NCBI GenBank assembly: GCA_041645005.1
Contig: JBAZQW010000068.1
Coordinates: 1-9,763 of the forward strand
DNA length: 9,763 bases
Source: Pelotomaculum_B sp041645005
GTDB taxonomy: Bacteria; Bacillota; Desulfotomaculia; Desulfotomaculales; Pelotomaculaceae
Direction: 5' to 3'
Under the pieces are notes generated by a model. The model did no database searches and was not told the DNA's origin. It saw only the letters and a program-made list of their open reading frames with translations. Positions 1-6,469 of the stretch are shown here, piece by piece (position 1 is the stretch's first letter; each line of letters opens with the position of its first letter). The position numbers and the translations under genes were made by a program.

Positions 1-135
1 TATTGAGGAAAAATGAAATACAAATCCGGCTCCGATGCTTAAGAAGAAGGATATAAAGATGGTAATGACAGTTCCTTTTAATACATTGATTATTTGAATC
101 CCTCCGGTAAAGCTGTCCTTATTTGGCAAAGGCAT
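1..135 (-). CDS. TIGR04086-type small membrane protein, 5' part only
   Basis: The reading frame starts at an ATG complementary to 133-135 and runs off the left edge, so only the first 45 residues are visible and the C-terminus is missing. A GGAGGTG ribosome binding site lies at 141-147, 5 bases before the start. The protein opens MPLPNKDSFTGGIQIINV and then has a hydrophobic stretch (VITIFISFFLSIGAGFVF, about residues 23-40) that should be a first membrane helix. This opening resembles the small clostridial membrane proteins of the TIGR04086 family, which in many Clostridia sit beside yajC, the SCIFF peptide gene scfA and secDF. The family call is from recall of its general look, so it is tentative. 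That a short membrane protein gene starts here is well supported. Its function is unknown. Confidence 0.6.
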   Translation of the reverse strand, partial: MPLPNKDSFTGGIQIINVLKGTVITIFISFFLSIGAGFVFHFSSI

Positions 136-201
136 TGCAACACCTCCAAAAAGTAATTATAATTATTTTTATGTAACTGGTTAATATCTATGACTTAATT
201 C

Positions 202-282
202 CTACTTGCCATCCAGATTGATCATGGTAGCTGAACCAGTTCTTTCTCTGACAAAATTATCACCTTGATCATAATTGCTCAC
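202..282 (-). CDS. Unrecognised 26-residue small ORF with strong ribosome binding site
   Basis: A GTG start (280-282, read on the minus strand) opens a 26-codon frame ending in TAG at 202-204. It has a GAGGAGGG ribosome binding site about 8 bases upstream and an in-frame TAA at 298-300, so the frame is closed at both ends. The peptide begins VSNYDQGDNFVRERTG and ends SATMINLDGK. It is polar, has no cysteine and no membrane segment, and does not look like a signal peptide or a SCIFF-type peptide. It lies 66 bases upstream of the TIGR04086-type gene on the same strand and could share its transcript. A TATACT hexamer (306-311) just upstream could be a -10 element, but no good -35 is visible. No family is recognised. 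The support is the start signal and position, not homology. Confidence 0.45.
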   Translation of the reverse strand: MSNYDQGDNFVRERTGSATMINLDGK

Positions 283-397
283 TTGGATTCCCTCCTCTTA
301 GTTTTAGTATAAAAAAACAACAGTTTTTTTATGTGAGTTTTTTATGGGAATATGGTTTTTTAACGGGGGGAAATTAAAGTCAGGAAGGGGAGTCATC

Positions 398-607
398 ATG
401 GAAAAGATTACTTTAAAAGTAGAAGGTATGAGCTGTGGTCATTGCAAGGCCGCAGTTGAAAAAGCTCTAAAAGAGACTAACGGGGTCCGTGACGCAGAGG
501 TAAATCTAACTTCAAAAGCTGTTGAAGTTACCTATGACCAGGACAGGGTTGACCGTGCAGGTCTGGTCAAAGCTATTGAGGACGCGGGCTACGATGTGCA
601 GAATTGA
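398..607 (+). CDS. copZ: CopZ-like heavy-metal chaperone (HMA domain)
   Basis: This 69-residue single-domain protein carries the heavy-metal-associated motif GMSCGHC at residues 10-16, with Cys13 and Cys16 as the expected Cu(I)-binding pair. The ferredoxin-like fold is suggested by the regular spacing down to the C-terminal AIEDAGYDV. Such proteins carry cytosolic copper and hand it to P1B-type ATPases or to a CsoR/CopY-type regulator. The ATG at 398 is chosen because AGGAAGGGGAG lies just upstream and HMA proteins normally begin a few residues before the first strand. The longer frame from 344 adds residues that do not look like the family. No copper ATPase or regulator is in the window, so the metal and partner are inferred. 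The gene ends 11 bases before queD, so it may be co-transcribed with the que genes although the functions are unrelated. Confidence 0.85.
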   Translation: MEKITLKVEGMSCGHCKAAVEKALKETNGVRDAEVNLTSKAVEVTYDQDRVDRAGLVKAIEDAGYDVQN

Positions 608-618
608 GGCATGTGTAA

Positions 619-1017
619 ATGTATGAGCTTGCGGTAAAAACACGTTTTGCGGCTGCCCACTCTTTAAGTGATTACATCGGCCCTTGCGCCCGGTTACACG
701 GTCATACCTGGCATGTGGAAGTCACCTTCAAAGGTCCGGATCTTAATCATACAGGGATGCTGCTTGACTTTAAAGAGGTAAAGACCAGCGTTAAAAATAT
801 TGTGGATAAACTTGATCATGTTAATCTTAACGACCTGAATCCTTTCATTAAAGGCGGGGAAGAAAACCCTACCGTTGAAAACCTGGCCAGGTATATCTAC
901 CAGCGTTTAAAACTGGAGTTTGGCGACCGTGAACGTTCTGTAAAAGTCGCAGTCGTGCGGGTTTGGGAATCACCTGACGCTTCCGCGTCTTATACGGAGG
1001 ATCGAGAACCGTCATGA
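619..1017 (+). CDS. queD: 6-carboxy-5,6,7,8-tetrahydropterin synthase QueD
   Basis: QueD converts 7,8-dihydroneopterin triphosphate to 6-carboxy-tetrahydropterin, the second step of 7-deazaguanine (queuosine) synthesis. The 132-residue length is normal. Zinc ligands of the PTPS fold are visible as His14 (AAAHSL) and His27/His29. The QueD signature CxxxHxH is present as Cys23-ARL-His27-G-His29, with Cys23 as the catalytic residue. Further motifs are LDHVNLND (Asp66, His67 of the catalytic relay), NPTVEN (83-88) and WESPDAS with pterin-binding Glu117. The start has a GAGG at 606-609 overlapping the copZ stop, 9 bases upstream. An ATG at 611 is in another frame and closes quickly. The stop overlaps the queC start in an ATGA (1014-1017), which implies translational coupling. 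Confidence 0.96.
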   Translation: MYELAVKTRFAAAHSLSDYIGPCARLHGHTWHVEVTFKGPDLNHTGMLLDFKEVKTSVKNIVDKLDHVNLNDLNPFIKGGEENPTVENLARYIYQRLKLEFGDRERSVKVAVVRVWESPDASASYTEDREPS

Positions 1018-1685
1018 AAAGTATTGTGCTCTTATCCGGAGGTCTGGACTCCTCAGTTTCCCTGGCGCAAGCACTGAGAGAGACAGATGTTGCCTTAAGT
1101 CTTACTTTTGACTATGGCCAGAAGTCTGCGAATAAAGAAAAGAAGGCTGCCGCCGCTCTTTCTGCGTATTATAAAATTAGCCACAGGGTGCTGGAATTAA
1201 ACTTTTTAAAAGAAATTACCAGAACCGCACTCGTATCTAAGGAAGATTTGCCGGAACCAGGATTTCCCGATCTGGATGACCAGGAAAAATCAAGCGCCTC
1301 TGCTGCGCTGGTTTGGGTGCCAAACAGAAACGGTTTGTTTATTAACATCGCGGCGGCTTTTGCCGAAGCGTATCAATGCGGTATTATTGTTACGGGCTTC
1401 AATCGCGAAGAGGCTGCCACTTTTCCGGACAACAGCCAGGATTTTGTCAGCGCCGCTAATTTTGCCCTGAGTTTTTCCACACTGCATAAGGTTAGGCTGG
1501 TAAGCTATACCCAGCAGTTGGACAAGGTGGAGATTATTAAACTGGGCATGACCATGGGACTTCCATTTCAGTATCTCTGGAGCTGTTACAGGGGTGAAGA
1601 GAAAATGTGCGGGCGATGCGAAAGTTGTATGCGTTTGCAGCGGGCCGCAAACGCAGCAGGCCTTAACTGGGAAGATAATTTTTAG
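1014..1685 (+). CDS. queC: 7-cyano-7-deazaguanine (preQ0) synthase QueC
   Basis: QueC is an ATP-dependent ligase that turns 7-carboxy-7-deazaguanine into preQ0 using ammonia and ATP. The PP-loop ATP-binding motif SGGLDSS is at residues 8-14. The C-terminal zinc site is complete: Cys191, then Cys199, Cys202 and Cys205 in the MCGRCESC segment. VTGFNREEAATFPDNS (about 127-142) matches the conserved central region. The 223 residues are a usual length. The start overlaps the queD stop by 4 bases, with a GGAGG at 996-1000 that is somewhat far (13 bases), so coupling to queD translation probably helps. The next gene follows after a 126-base gap, long for this cluster. Confidence 0.97.
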   Translation: MKSIVLLSGGLDSSVSLAQALRETDVALSLTFDYGQKSANKEKKAAAALSAYYKISHRVLELNFLKEITRTALVSKEDLPEPGFPDLDDQEKSSASAALVWVPNRNGLFINIAAAFAEAYQCGIIVTGFNREEAATFPDNSQDFVSAANFALSFSTLHKVRLVSYTQQLDKVEIIKLGMTMGLPFQYLWSCYRGEEKMCGRCESCMRLQRAANAAGLNWEDNF

Positions 1686-1771
1686 ACACCCATGCCTCTT
1701 AAGCGGCACCAGTAGCAGGATGAAAATTGTTTTTGTACGAATGAATTCGCACCTACATTTTTTTGCATTAG

Positions 1772-1790
1772 TTATGATGATGAATCATAA
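1772..1790 (+). other. Short hairpin in the queC-DUF366 gap, before the ribosome binding site
   Basis: TTATGAT (1772-1778) and ATCATAA (1784-1790) form a perfect 7-bp stem with a 5-base loop, nested between TTGC (1763-1766) and GCAA (1794-1797). It ends 9 bases before the GGAGG at 1800-1804 that serves the next gene. It has no T-run after it, so it is not a terminator. It may affect translation or simply be an A/T-rich chance repeat. Nothing else was recognised in the 126-base gap. Confidence 0.3.
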
Positions 1791-1811
1791 GCAGCAAATG
1801 GAGGATTCCCT

Positions 1812-2375
1812 GTGATCGAACATTTTATCACTGAGACCATTACATACGACGGCACTCAGTTGTCATCACTCTGGGCCTTCCGCAACTTTGGTTTGCAGGG
1901 TGACAGCGTGGTGGCCTTTCGCGGACCCTGCCGGGTAAACCTGACTGATATGGTGGATCTGGAAGACATCAGAAATAACTCCCCGATCTACAGTACTGAC
2001 ATGCTCCATTTTATTGTGGAACATTTTGAAATGGATTTAGAAAAAACTATTTTTAGACAGAGGCTTTTTATAGCTATTATAAAAGATGTTATTGAAAAAT
2101 TCACCGGCACAAATTTAAAACGCAGTGGCGATGATCTATTTTATGACGAAAAAAAATTGTCAGTATCCATCGCCACACTTTCACCGGTTTCCACCATGAT
2201 TCACACCGGGCTGAATATCTCCAGCCGGGATGTGCCTGTTGCCGCGATTGGGCTGGCGGATCTGGGAGTTGACGAAAATCAGGTGACGCATCTGGGCGGA
2301 GCCATATGCGGGCTGTACACCAGGGAATGTCGCCAGATTAAAATGGCCCGCTGTAAAGTACGGGGGGTAAAATAA
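1812..2375 (+). CDS. DUF366 family protein, unknown function, within the preQ0 cluster
   Basis: This 187-residue soluble protein resembles the DUF366 family, known from archaea and some Firmicutes and without an assigned activity. The identification rests on recall of its characteristic segments: DGTQLSSLWAFRNFG (14-28), a DSVVAFRGPC block (31-40) with Cys40, MVDLEDIRNN, and MLHFIVEHF. The C-terminal half has GLADLGVD and a Cys-containing end (CGLYTRECRQIKMARC). The start is GTG at 1812, chosen because GGAGG at 1800-1804 stands 7 bases away. It is one base upstream of queE, so it is surely in the same transcript as queE and probably as queC. The context points to a role in 7-deazaguanine metabolism or in a tRNA or DNA modification that uses it. 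It lacks the obvious E-S-K-S-type QueF motif, so calling it a preQ0 reductase would be speculation. Confidence 0.75.
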   Translation: MIEHFITETITYDGTQLSSLWAFRNFGLQGDSVVAFRGPCRVNLTDMVDLEDIRNNSPIYSTDMLHFIVEHFEMDLEKTIFRQRLFIAIIKDVIEKFTGTNLKRSGDDLFYDEKKLSVSIATLSPVSTMIHTGLNISSRDVPVAAIGLADLGVDENQVTHLGGAICGLYTRECRQIKMARCKVRGVK

Positions 2376-2376
2376 T

Positions 2377-3114
2377 ATGGCCTACCCGGTCAGTGAGATA
2401 TTTTCCTCGGTTCAGGGCGAAGGGCCGCTGCTGGGGTGCCGGCAGATTTTTATTAGAGTACACGGATGCAATCTTGACTGTGCCTACTGTGACACTTTTT
2501 CAGGTGAAACGCCTGCATATTGCCGTGTTGAAACAGAACCTGGCGGAAATAATTTTAAGAAGCTGCCAAACCCTCTGCGAGCCGAAGATATTGCTTTAGC
2601 AACGGCGGCGCTAGGCCTGCGCTGGCATGATGCGGTGAGCTTGACCGGAGGAGAGCCTTTGCTTTATACCGGTTTGATTAAAGAGTTAGTCCCGCTGTTA
2701 AAAGGAACAAGACGTGGTATTTACCTTGAGACTAACGGAACCCTGCCGGATAACCTGGCCCAGGTAATTGATCTAATTGACACAGTGGCCATGGACTTTA
2801 AACTGCCCAGTGCCACAGGTGAGAGGGACTTTTGGGATGAACACAGAAAATTTTTGGGTATTGCTAAATTAAAAAGGACCTTTGTAAAGGTTGTGGTCGG
2901 TGGAAACACAACTTTTACAGAGATGGAAACCGCGGCTGAGATGATTAAGAATACCTCTCCGGGTGTAATCCTGATTATACAGCCGGTAAGCGGGAGTGCA
3001 AACATAAAGCCTGTAACTCCTAATTATGCGCTGGAATTACAACAGCGCGCGCTGAAAATTTTAGATGATGTCAGGATCATACCTCAGATGCACAAGGTTA
3101 TGGGTTTCCAATAA
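2377..3114 (+). CDS. queE: 7-carboxy-7-deazaguanine synthase QueE (radical SAM)
   Basis: QueE is a radical SAM enzyme that contracts the ring of 6-carboxy-tetrahydropterin to 7-carboxy-7-deazaguanine. The iron-sulfur motif CNLDCAYC gives Cys31, Cys35 and Cys38 (CX3CX2C), followed by the Asp-Thr pair typical of QueE. The N-terminal IFSSVQGEGPLLG (8-20) is a strong family signature. SAM binding is shown by TGGEP (90-94), LETNGT (117-122) and the MDFKLPS segment near residue 140. The 245 residues are slightly longer than minimal QueE, with an insert around 43-66, a region that varies in the family. The ATG is one base after the DUF366 stop, with a GGGGGG tract at 2362-2367 as ribosome binding site. 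Confidence 0.96.
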   Translation: MAYPVSEIFSSVQGEGPLLGCRQIFIRVHGCNLDCAYCDTFSGETPAYCRVETEPGGNNFKKLPNPLRAEDIALATAALGLRWHDAVSLTGGEPLLYTGLIKELVPLLKGTRRGIYLETNGTLPDNLAQVIDLIDTVAMDFKLPSATGERDFWDEHRKFLGIAKLKRTFVKVVVGGNTTFTEMETAAEMIKNTSPGVILIIQPVSGSANIKPVTPNYALELQQRALKILDDVRIIPQMHKVMGFQ

Positions 3115-3120
3115 AGGAAA

Positions 3121-3212
3121 GGGGACACACCTCTATTGGGGGACAGTCTCTGCGGCTGAGGAATGTCCCCGATCGGAATGCGGCTGAGGAATGTGCCGAT
3201 CGGAATGTCCCC
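3121..3212. repeat. Tandem 28/27-bp repeat with ggggaca/tgtcccc ends (REP- or MITE-like remnant)
   Basis: In the 122 bases between queE and folE, two nearly identical units lie head to tail: 3153-3180 (28 bp) and 3181-3207 (27 bp). Both start cggctgaggaatgt and end gatcggaatg; they differ by one substitution and one indel in the middle. Each contains the palindrome ccgatcgg (3169-3176, 3196-3203). Flanking heptamers ggggaca at 3121-3127 and 3139-3145 face tgtcccc at 3164-3170 and 3206-3212, so the block can fold as a hairpin. Such ggggaca-type ends are common in dispersed intergenic repeats of Firmicutes and deltaproteobacteria, but that origin is inference. No transposase is nearby. The block ends 11 bases before the folE ribosome binding site. 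Confidence 0.7.
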
Positions 3213-3236
3213 AAGTCAGTGTAGGGAGGGTAAAAA

Positions 3237-3797
3237 ATGTTCGATGATTCAAAGATTGAGCATGCGGTCAGACTAATTTTAGAGGCAATCGGAGAAGATC
3301 CGGACAGGGAAGGACTACTGGACACACCGGCGAGGGTTGCCCGGATGTATAGAGAAATATTTTCTGGCCTGGAAGAAGACCCTGATCTGCACCTGGAGAA
3401 AATATTTGCTGAAGACCATGATGAGATGGTCATTGTAAAGGACATACCATTGTATTCAGTCTGTGAACACCACCTGCTCCCATTTTACGGCAAAGCGCAC
3501 GTGGCATACATCCCACGTAAAGGTCATGTTACCGGCTTATCAAAGCTGGCCAGGGTAGTGGACGGCTTTGCACGGCGACCGCAGCTGCAGGAGCGCCTCA
3601 CTTCACAGATTGCCGACAGTATTATGAACAGGTTAAAAGCACACGGCGCGCTTGTGGTAATTGAGGCCGAGCATATGTGCATGACCTTTAGAGGCATAAA
3701 AAAACCGGGATCAAAAACTGTAACTTCAGCGGTGAGAGGCGTTTTTCATAAGAATGAGGCAACCCGGGCGGAGGCTTTTGCCCTAATTAAAGATTAG
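3237..3797 (+). CDS. folE: GTP cyclohydrolase I (FolE type)
   Basis: FolE opens GTP to 7,8-dihydroneopterin triphosphate, the shared first step of folate and queuosine synthesis. The zinc site is complete: Cys76 and His79 in SVCEHHLLPF, with His78 as the catalytic histidine, and Cys148 in EAEHMCMTFRG. Other family marks are DTPARVARMY (29-38), TGLSKLARVVDGFARRPQ (99-116) and the C-terminal KTVTSAVRG. The 186 residues are normal. The ATG has GGGAGGG at 3224-3230 just upstream. Its place after queE suggests it supplies substrate to QueD, although the repeat block before it means it could have its own promoter. Confidence 0.97.
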   Translation: MFDDSKIEHAVRLILEAIGEDPDREGLLDTPARVARMYREIFSGLEEDPDLHLEKIFAEDHDEMVIVKDIPLYSVCEHHLLPFYGKAHVAYIPRKGHVTGLSKLARVVDGFARRPQLQERLTSQIADSIMNRLKAHGALVVIEAEHMCMTFRGIKKPGSKTVTSAVRGVFHKNEATRAEAFALIKD

Positions 3798-3898
3798 TAT
3801 AGACATACATGCAGCTAACGCAGTGCCAGCTTAAAGGATGAAAATGGTAGGTCGGGACAGGGACATATAAACTTACTGACAAGCTTAAGGGCTTATGT
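3798..3898 (+). other. Gap between folE and the ypmA-like gene, with a possible decayed repeat end
   Basis: No gene, tRNA or convincing terminator is visible here. The segment gtcgggacagggacatataa (about 3851-3870) resembles the ggggaca-type ends of the repeat block upstream of folE, so it may be another decayed copy of the same kind of dispersed element. A CTGACA hexamer follows at about 3876, but no -10 at a suitable distance was found, so no promoter is called. Confidence 0.35.
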
Positions 3899-3913
3899 AT
3901 GGAGAATTTAAAA

Positions 3914-4078
3914 ATGAGCAAACTTGAACTTATTGCTACGAAAAGTTTTAAATCGTACGATGATATGTATAAAATAGTGGATTATCTAAACAAAATCCTG
4001 AAGGACAAAAATGTTATTTTTGGCCTGACTAAGGACGCTAAAAACGATACAATGACTATATCTATTTATGAAACATAA
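3914..4078 (+). CDS. YpmA family protein (DUF4264-type), 54 residues
   Basis: This short gene encodes MSKLELIATKSFKSYDDMYK at its N-terminus, then a helix-like VDYLNKILKDKN, FGLTKD and a closing TISIYET. The pattern, a beta strand, then a Y-K-I-V-D-x-L-N-K helix, then FGL and a C-terminal strand ending IY, matches the small YpmA/DUF4264 proteins of Bacillus and Clostridia, whose function is unknown. GGAG at 3901-3904 stands 9 bases before the ATG. An in-frame ATG at 3899, with AAGGG 7 bases before it, would add five residues (MENLK); the choice between them is open. The stop is 12 bases before surE, so the two are likely co-transcribed. Confidence 0.8.
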   Translation: MSKLELIATKSFKSYDDMYKIVDYLNKILKDKNVIFGLTKDAKNDTMTISIYET

Positions 4079-4090
4079 TGGAGATGCTAT

Positions 4091-4858
4091 ATGAGAATCT
4101 TGCTCAGCAATGATGATGGTATTGATGCGGACGGCCTTAAAGAATTAAGGGTCGCTTTACAGGAACAACATGAGGTTTATGTCGTAGCACCGGATCGGGA
4201 AAGAAGCGCAACCGGACATAAAATAACTGTGGACCGGCCTCTCAGGGTAAAGGAATGGACTTATCCCGGCACTACCGCTACAGGCTGGGCGGTGGACGGC
4301 ACTCCCGCGGACTGCGTAAAACTGGGCCTGGAAGCTTTGCTTCCTGAACCCCCTGACCTGGTTATTTCAGGCATTAACTTCGGGCCGAACCTGGGTACGG
4401 ATGTGTTGTACTCCGGTACAGTTTCCGCTGCTGTGGAAGGCACCATCAACGGGATTCCTTCAATCGCTGTATCTTTGGCAAGCTATGAATACCGGGACTT
4501 CTCATTTTCTGGTAATATTATTAGTGAAATAGTTGCGGTCATGGGCAGAGAACTGCCGTCCCGCACTTTGTTGAACATCAACATGCCTCCTGGAACACCG
4601 CAGGGTATAAAAGTTACCAGGCTTGGTAACAGGCGGTATGTAAATATATTTGACAAAAGAACAGACCCCAGGGGCAGGGTCTACTTCTGGATGGCCGGCG
4701 AACCTTTTGATCTTGATGAAGATGACCCGGAAACAGATGTCTGGGCTGTCAAGGAAGGTTATATCTCAATAACACCTATGCAGTTCGATTTGACAGACTA
4801 CAGCTTTTTGGAAAAATTGAAATCAACAGTCAAAAAAATAAGGGTTTATAACCCTTGA
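4091..4858 (+). CDS. surE: 5'/3'-nucleotidase SurE
   Basis: SurE is a metal-dependent nucleoside monophosphate phosphatase linked to survival in stationary phase. The N-terminal LLSNDDGIDADGL holds metal ligands Asp8 and Asp9. Ser39 lies in RERSATGHKIT, and Asn96 lies in ISGINFGPNLG, completing the known Asp-Asp-Ser-Asn metal site. GTPADCVKLG (70-79) and YSGTVSAAVEG (107-117) are further signatures. The 255 residues are typical. GGAG at 4080-4083 is 7 bases before the ATG. The gene converges with the flippase gene on the other strand, leaving 49 bases between stops. Its last codons form part of a hairpin that appears to terminate that opposing gene. Confidence 0.97.
   Translation: MRILLSNDDGIDADGLKELRVALQEQHEVYVVAPDRERSATGHKITVDRPLRVKEWTYPGTTATGWAVDGTPADCVKLGLEALLPEPPDLVISGINFGPNLGTDVLYSGTVSAAVEGTINGIPSIAVSLASYEYRDFSFSGNIISEIVAVMGRELPSRTLLNINMPPGTPQGIKVTRLGNRRYVNIFDKRTDPRGRVYFWMAGEPFDLDEDDPETDVWAVKEGYISITPMQFDLTDYSFLEKLKSTVKKIRVYNP
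4832..4856 (-). terminator. Intrinsic terminator for the minus-strand flippase, inside the surE 3' end
   Basis: The arms AAGGGTT and AACCCTT (4840-4846 and 4850-4856) pair perfectly around a 3-base loop. Read on the minus strand, the stem is followed by ATTTTTTT (4839-4832), which makes a proper rho-independent terminator for the gene ending at 4908. Read on the plus strand, the T-run comes only from about 4870 and is interrupted, so it would be a weak terminator for surE. The stem overlaps the surE stop codon. Confidence 0.7.
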
Positions 4859-4907
4859 TTTGAGCATATATTTTTTATTTAACCCCATAAAATGCTGCAT
4901 ACTCATT

Positions 4908-6452
4908 TTAATAATAAACGCTTTTAAAACGCGTCAAATCTTTTTTGTCGATACCGCCATTTAGCAGTAAAAGAAAGAAATAAGTCAACAGGCCGGTAAG
5001 AATAGCGCTAGTGACTGAAAGAAAATCTGTTTTGGGGCAAAAATAATAATAACGGTACACAAGCATTGACACTCCCATACCTGCCGCGGCTGTTAACGGC
5101 TTGAGAATTACACTGGTAAATTTAATTCTCAGACCGGTCAAATGGCATATATCGGAAATGTTCAAGCAGGCCATGATCATGTAACCCGAGGCTATGGCCG
5201 CCGCGCTGCCCTTAATACCCAGGTGTGGCAGGCCGGTTAAATAATAAATGCCGATTATCTTTAATGTCGATGCGATAACAAGATTTCGAAAAGGACGCGA
5301 AGCTTCGCCCATACCCTGGAGAATACCTGTGGTAGTTTGCTGCAGGTAAAGAAAAATGCCGCCCAGGGCAAGAACCTTCAGGCTGGCGCCTGCCTCTGGA
5401 TAACCGAAAATTGACCCGCAAAGCTCGTCTGCCAGCAGCAGGAATATAACCACACAGGGCAGCCCTGCCAGTAGTGTTATCCTGATTGACGTTTCACAAC
5501 GTGACCGGATAAGACTGATGTTATTCACCGCCAGCGCGTCAGCTACCGCTGGGATCAAAGCAGTGGCAAGCGATATGGTGACTGTGCCCGGAACAAATAA
5601 AATACTTTGGGCTATGCCTACAAACTGGCCGTAGGCGGCCGTAGCATCAGCCAGACTGAGACCGCCGGCCTGAAGCCTCTGTGGAATAAGCACTGCGTCA
5701 ATCGATAAAAACAAGGTGGAAATAAAGCGAGTTAAAGTAACCGGTACAGCCAGACTTGAAATCCTTCCCGCTATTTGTCCCAACGGTTCTGGCATGCAAC
5801 AGGTTACCCCTTTGGGAACACGGGGTCGGCGCCTGATAAAAAAAACTGTGATCAGAAGAAAGCCTGACATTTCACCAATGACCACGCCTATTGAAGCTCC
5901 AACAGCCGCAAATTCAACACCTTTTGGCAAAAGCAGGTGGGCGAAAAAAAGCCCAGAAACAACTCTGAGCATTTGTTCTAAAGATTGGGTCAGGGCGGTT
6001 GGGGTCATTTGCTGCAAACCCTGAAAAAAACCTTTGAATGCTGAACAAAGGGACACAATGATCACACCTGGGATGAGGCTCAAGAAAATATAGTATACCT
6101 TTGGATTTGGGAATACATATTTAAGCAAAATGGGTGTGGTAAGAAAACAAATAACGCTGACCAGGGAACTGCTGATAATCAGGACTCCAAAGCAGGTGTA
6201 AAAAATGCGAAAGGCGCCGCGCATATTTTTTAGAGCTGCTTCCTCCGCCACCAGCTTGGATATTGCCACTGGGATGCCAGCTGTGGCTACGACTAATACG
6301 AGAACGTAAATGGGATAAACCATGGCGAAGAGGCCGATCCCCTCCGGAAGGATCAGCCTGATCATGAAAATCTGATAGACAAAACCCAGAGTCCGGTTAA
6401 AGAGACTTGATGCCAAAAGGACCAGGGCTCCATAAATAAAGGACTGTTTAAT
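4908..6452 (-). CDS. spoVB: SpoVB/polysaccharide-type flippase (MOP superfamily)
   Basis: This is a polytopic membrane protein of about 514 residues with the usual 12-14 hydrophobic segments of MurJ/SpoVB/Wzx-like lipid flippases. SpoVB acts in spore cortex peptidoglycan assembly. The N-terminal segment KQSFIYGALVLLASSLFNRT, followed by LGFVYQIFMIRL and IPVAISKLVAEE, closely follows the SpoVB pattern. Assignment to SpoVB rather than another family member is moderate. The start is unusual. The frame is open back to a TTG at 6483-6485, but that TTG has no ribosome binding site. A good GGGAAGG (6463-6469) instead points at codons GTT (6453-6455, 7 bases) and ATT (6450-6452, 10 bases), exactly where family members begin. 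ATT is used here as the start; it is a rare but known initiator. A sequence error at GTT for GTG is also possible. Nothing near it is functionally related. Confidence 0.88.
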   Translation of the reverse strand: MKQSFIYGALVLLASSLFNRTLGFVYQIFMIRLILPEGIGLFAMVYPIYVLVLVVATAGIPVAISKLVAEEAALKNMRGAFRIFYTCFGVLIISSSLVSVICFLTTPILLKYVFPNPKVYYIFLSLIPGVIIVSLCSAFKGFFQGLQQMTPTALTQSLEQMLRVVSGLFFAHLLLPKGVEFAAVGASIGVVIGEMSGFLLITVFFIRRRPRVPKGVTCCMPEPLGQIAGRISSLAVPVTLTRFISTLFLSIDAVLIPQRLQAGGLSLADATAAYGQFVGIAQSILFVPGTVTISLATALIPAVADALAVNNISLIRSRCETSIRITLLAGLPCVVIFLLLADELCGSIFGYPEAGASLKVLALGGIFLYLQQTTTGILQGMGEASRPFRNLVIASTLKIIGIYYLTGLPHLGIKGSAAAIASGYMIMACLNISDICHLTGLRIKFTSVILKPLTAAAGMGVSMLVYRYYYFCPKTDFLSVTSAILTGLLTYFFLLLLNGGIDKKDLTRFKSVYY

Positions 6453-6462
6453 AACGCATCTG

Positions 6463-6469
6463 CCTTCCC
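6463..6469 (-). promoter_or_regulatory. Ribosome binding site that argues for an ATT or GTT start of the flippase
   Basis: GGGAAGG on the minus strand is the only good Shine-Dalgarno sequence near the flippase N-terminus. It lies inside the longer TTG-initiated frame, which would be odd if that TTG were the real start. The spacing is 7 bases to GTT and 10 to ATT. The two nearby ATGs on the minus strand (6479-6481 and 6457-6459) are out of frame. Confidence 0.55.

Noticed and set aside
311..330. AAAAAAAC-AACA-GTTTTTTT as a terminator between divergent genes
   Set aside because: The stem is almost only A-T pairs and no gene ends here on either strand.
344..397. N-terminal extension of the CopZ-like protein from an ATG at 344
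   Set aside because: The extra residues do not resemble the family, and the ATG at 398 has a good upstream purine-rich site.
300..400. PreQ1 riboswitch ahead of the que genes
   Set aside because: No preQ1-type hairpin with an A-rich tail was found here or in the queC-DUF366 gap.
1290..1709. 139-residue minus-strand frame over queC
   Set aside because: It lies opposite a gene with full catalytic and zinc motifs and has no ribosome binding site or recognisable domain.
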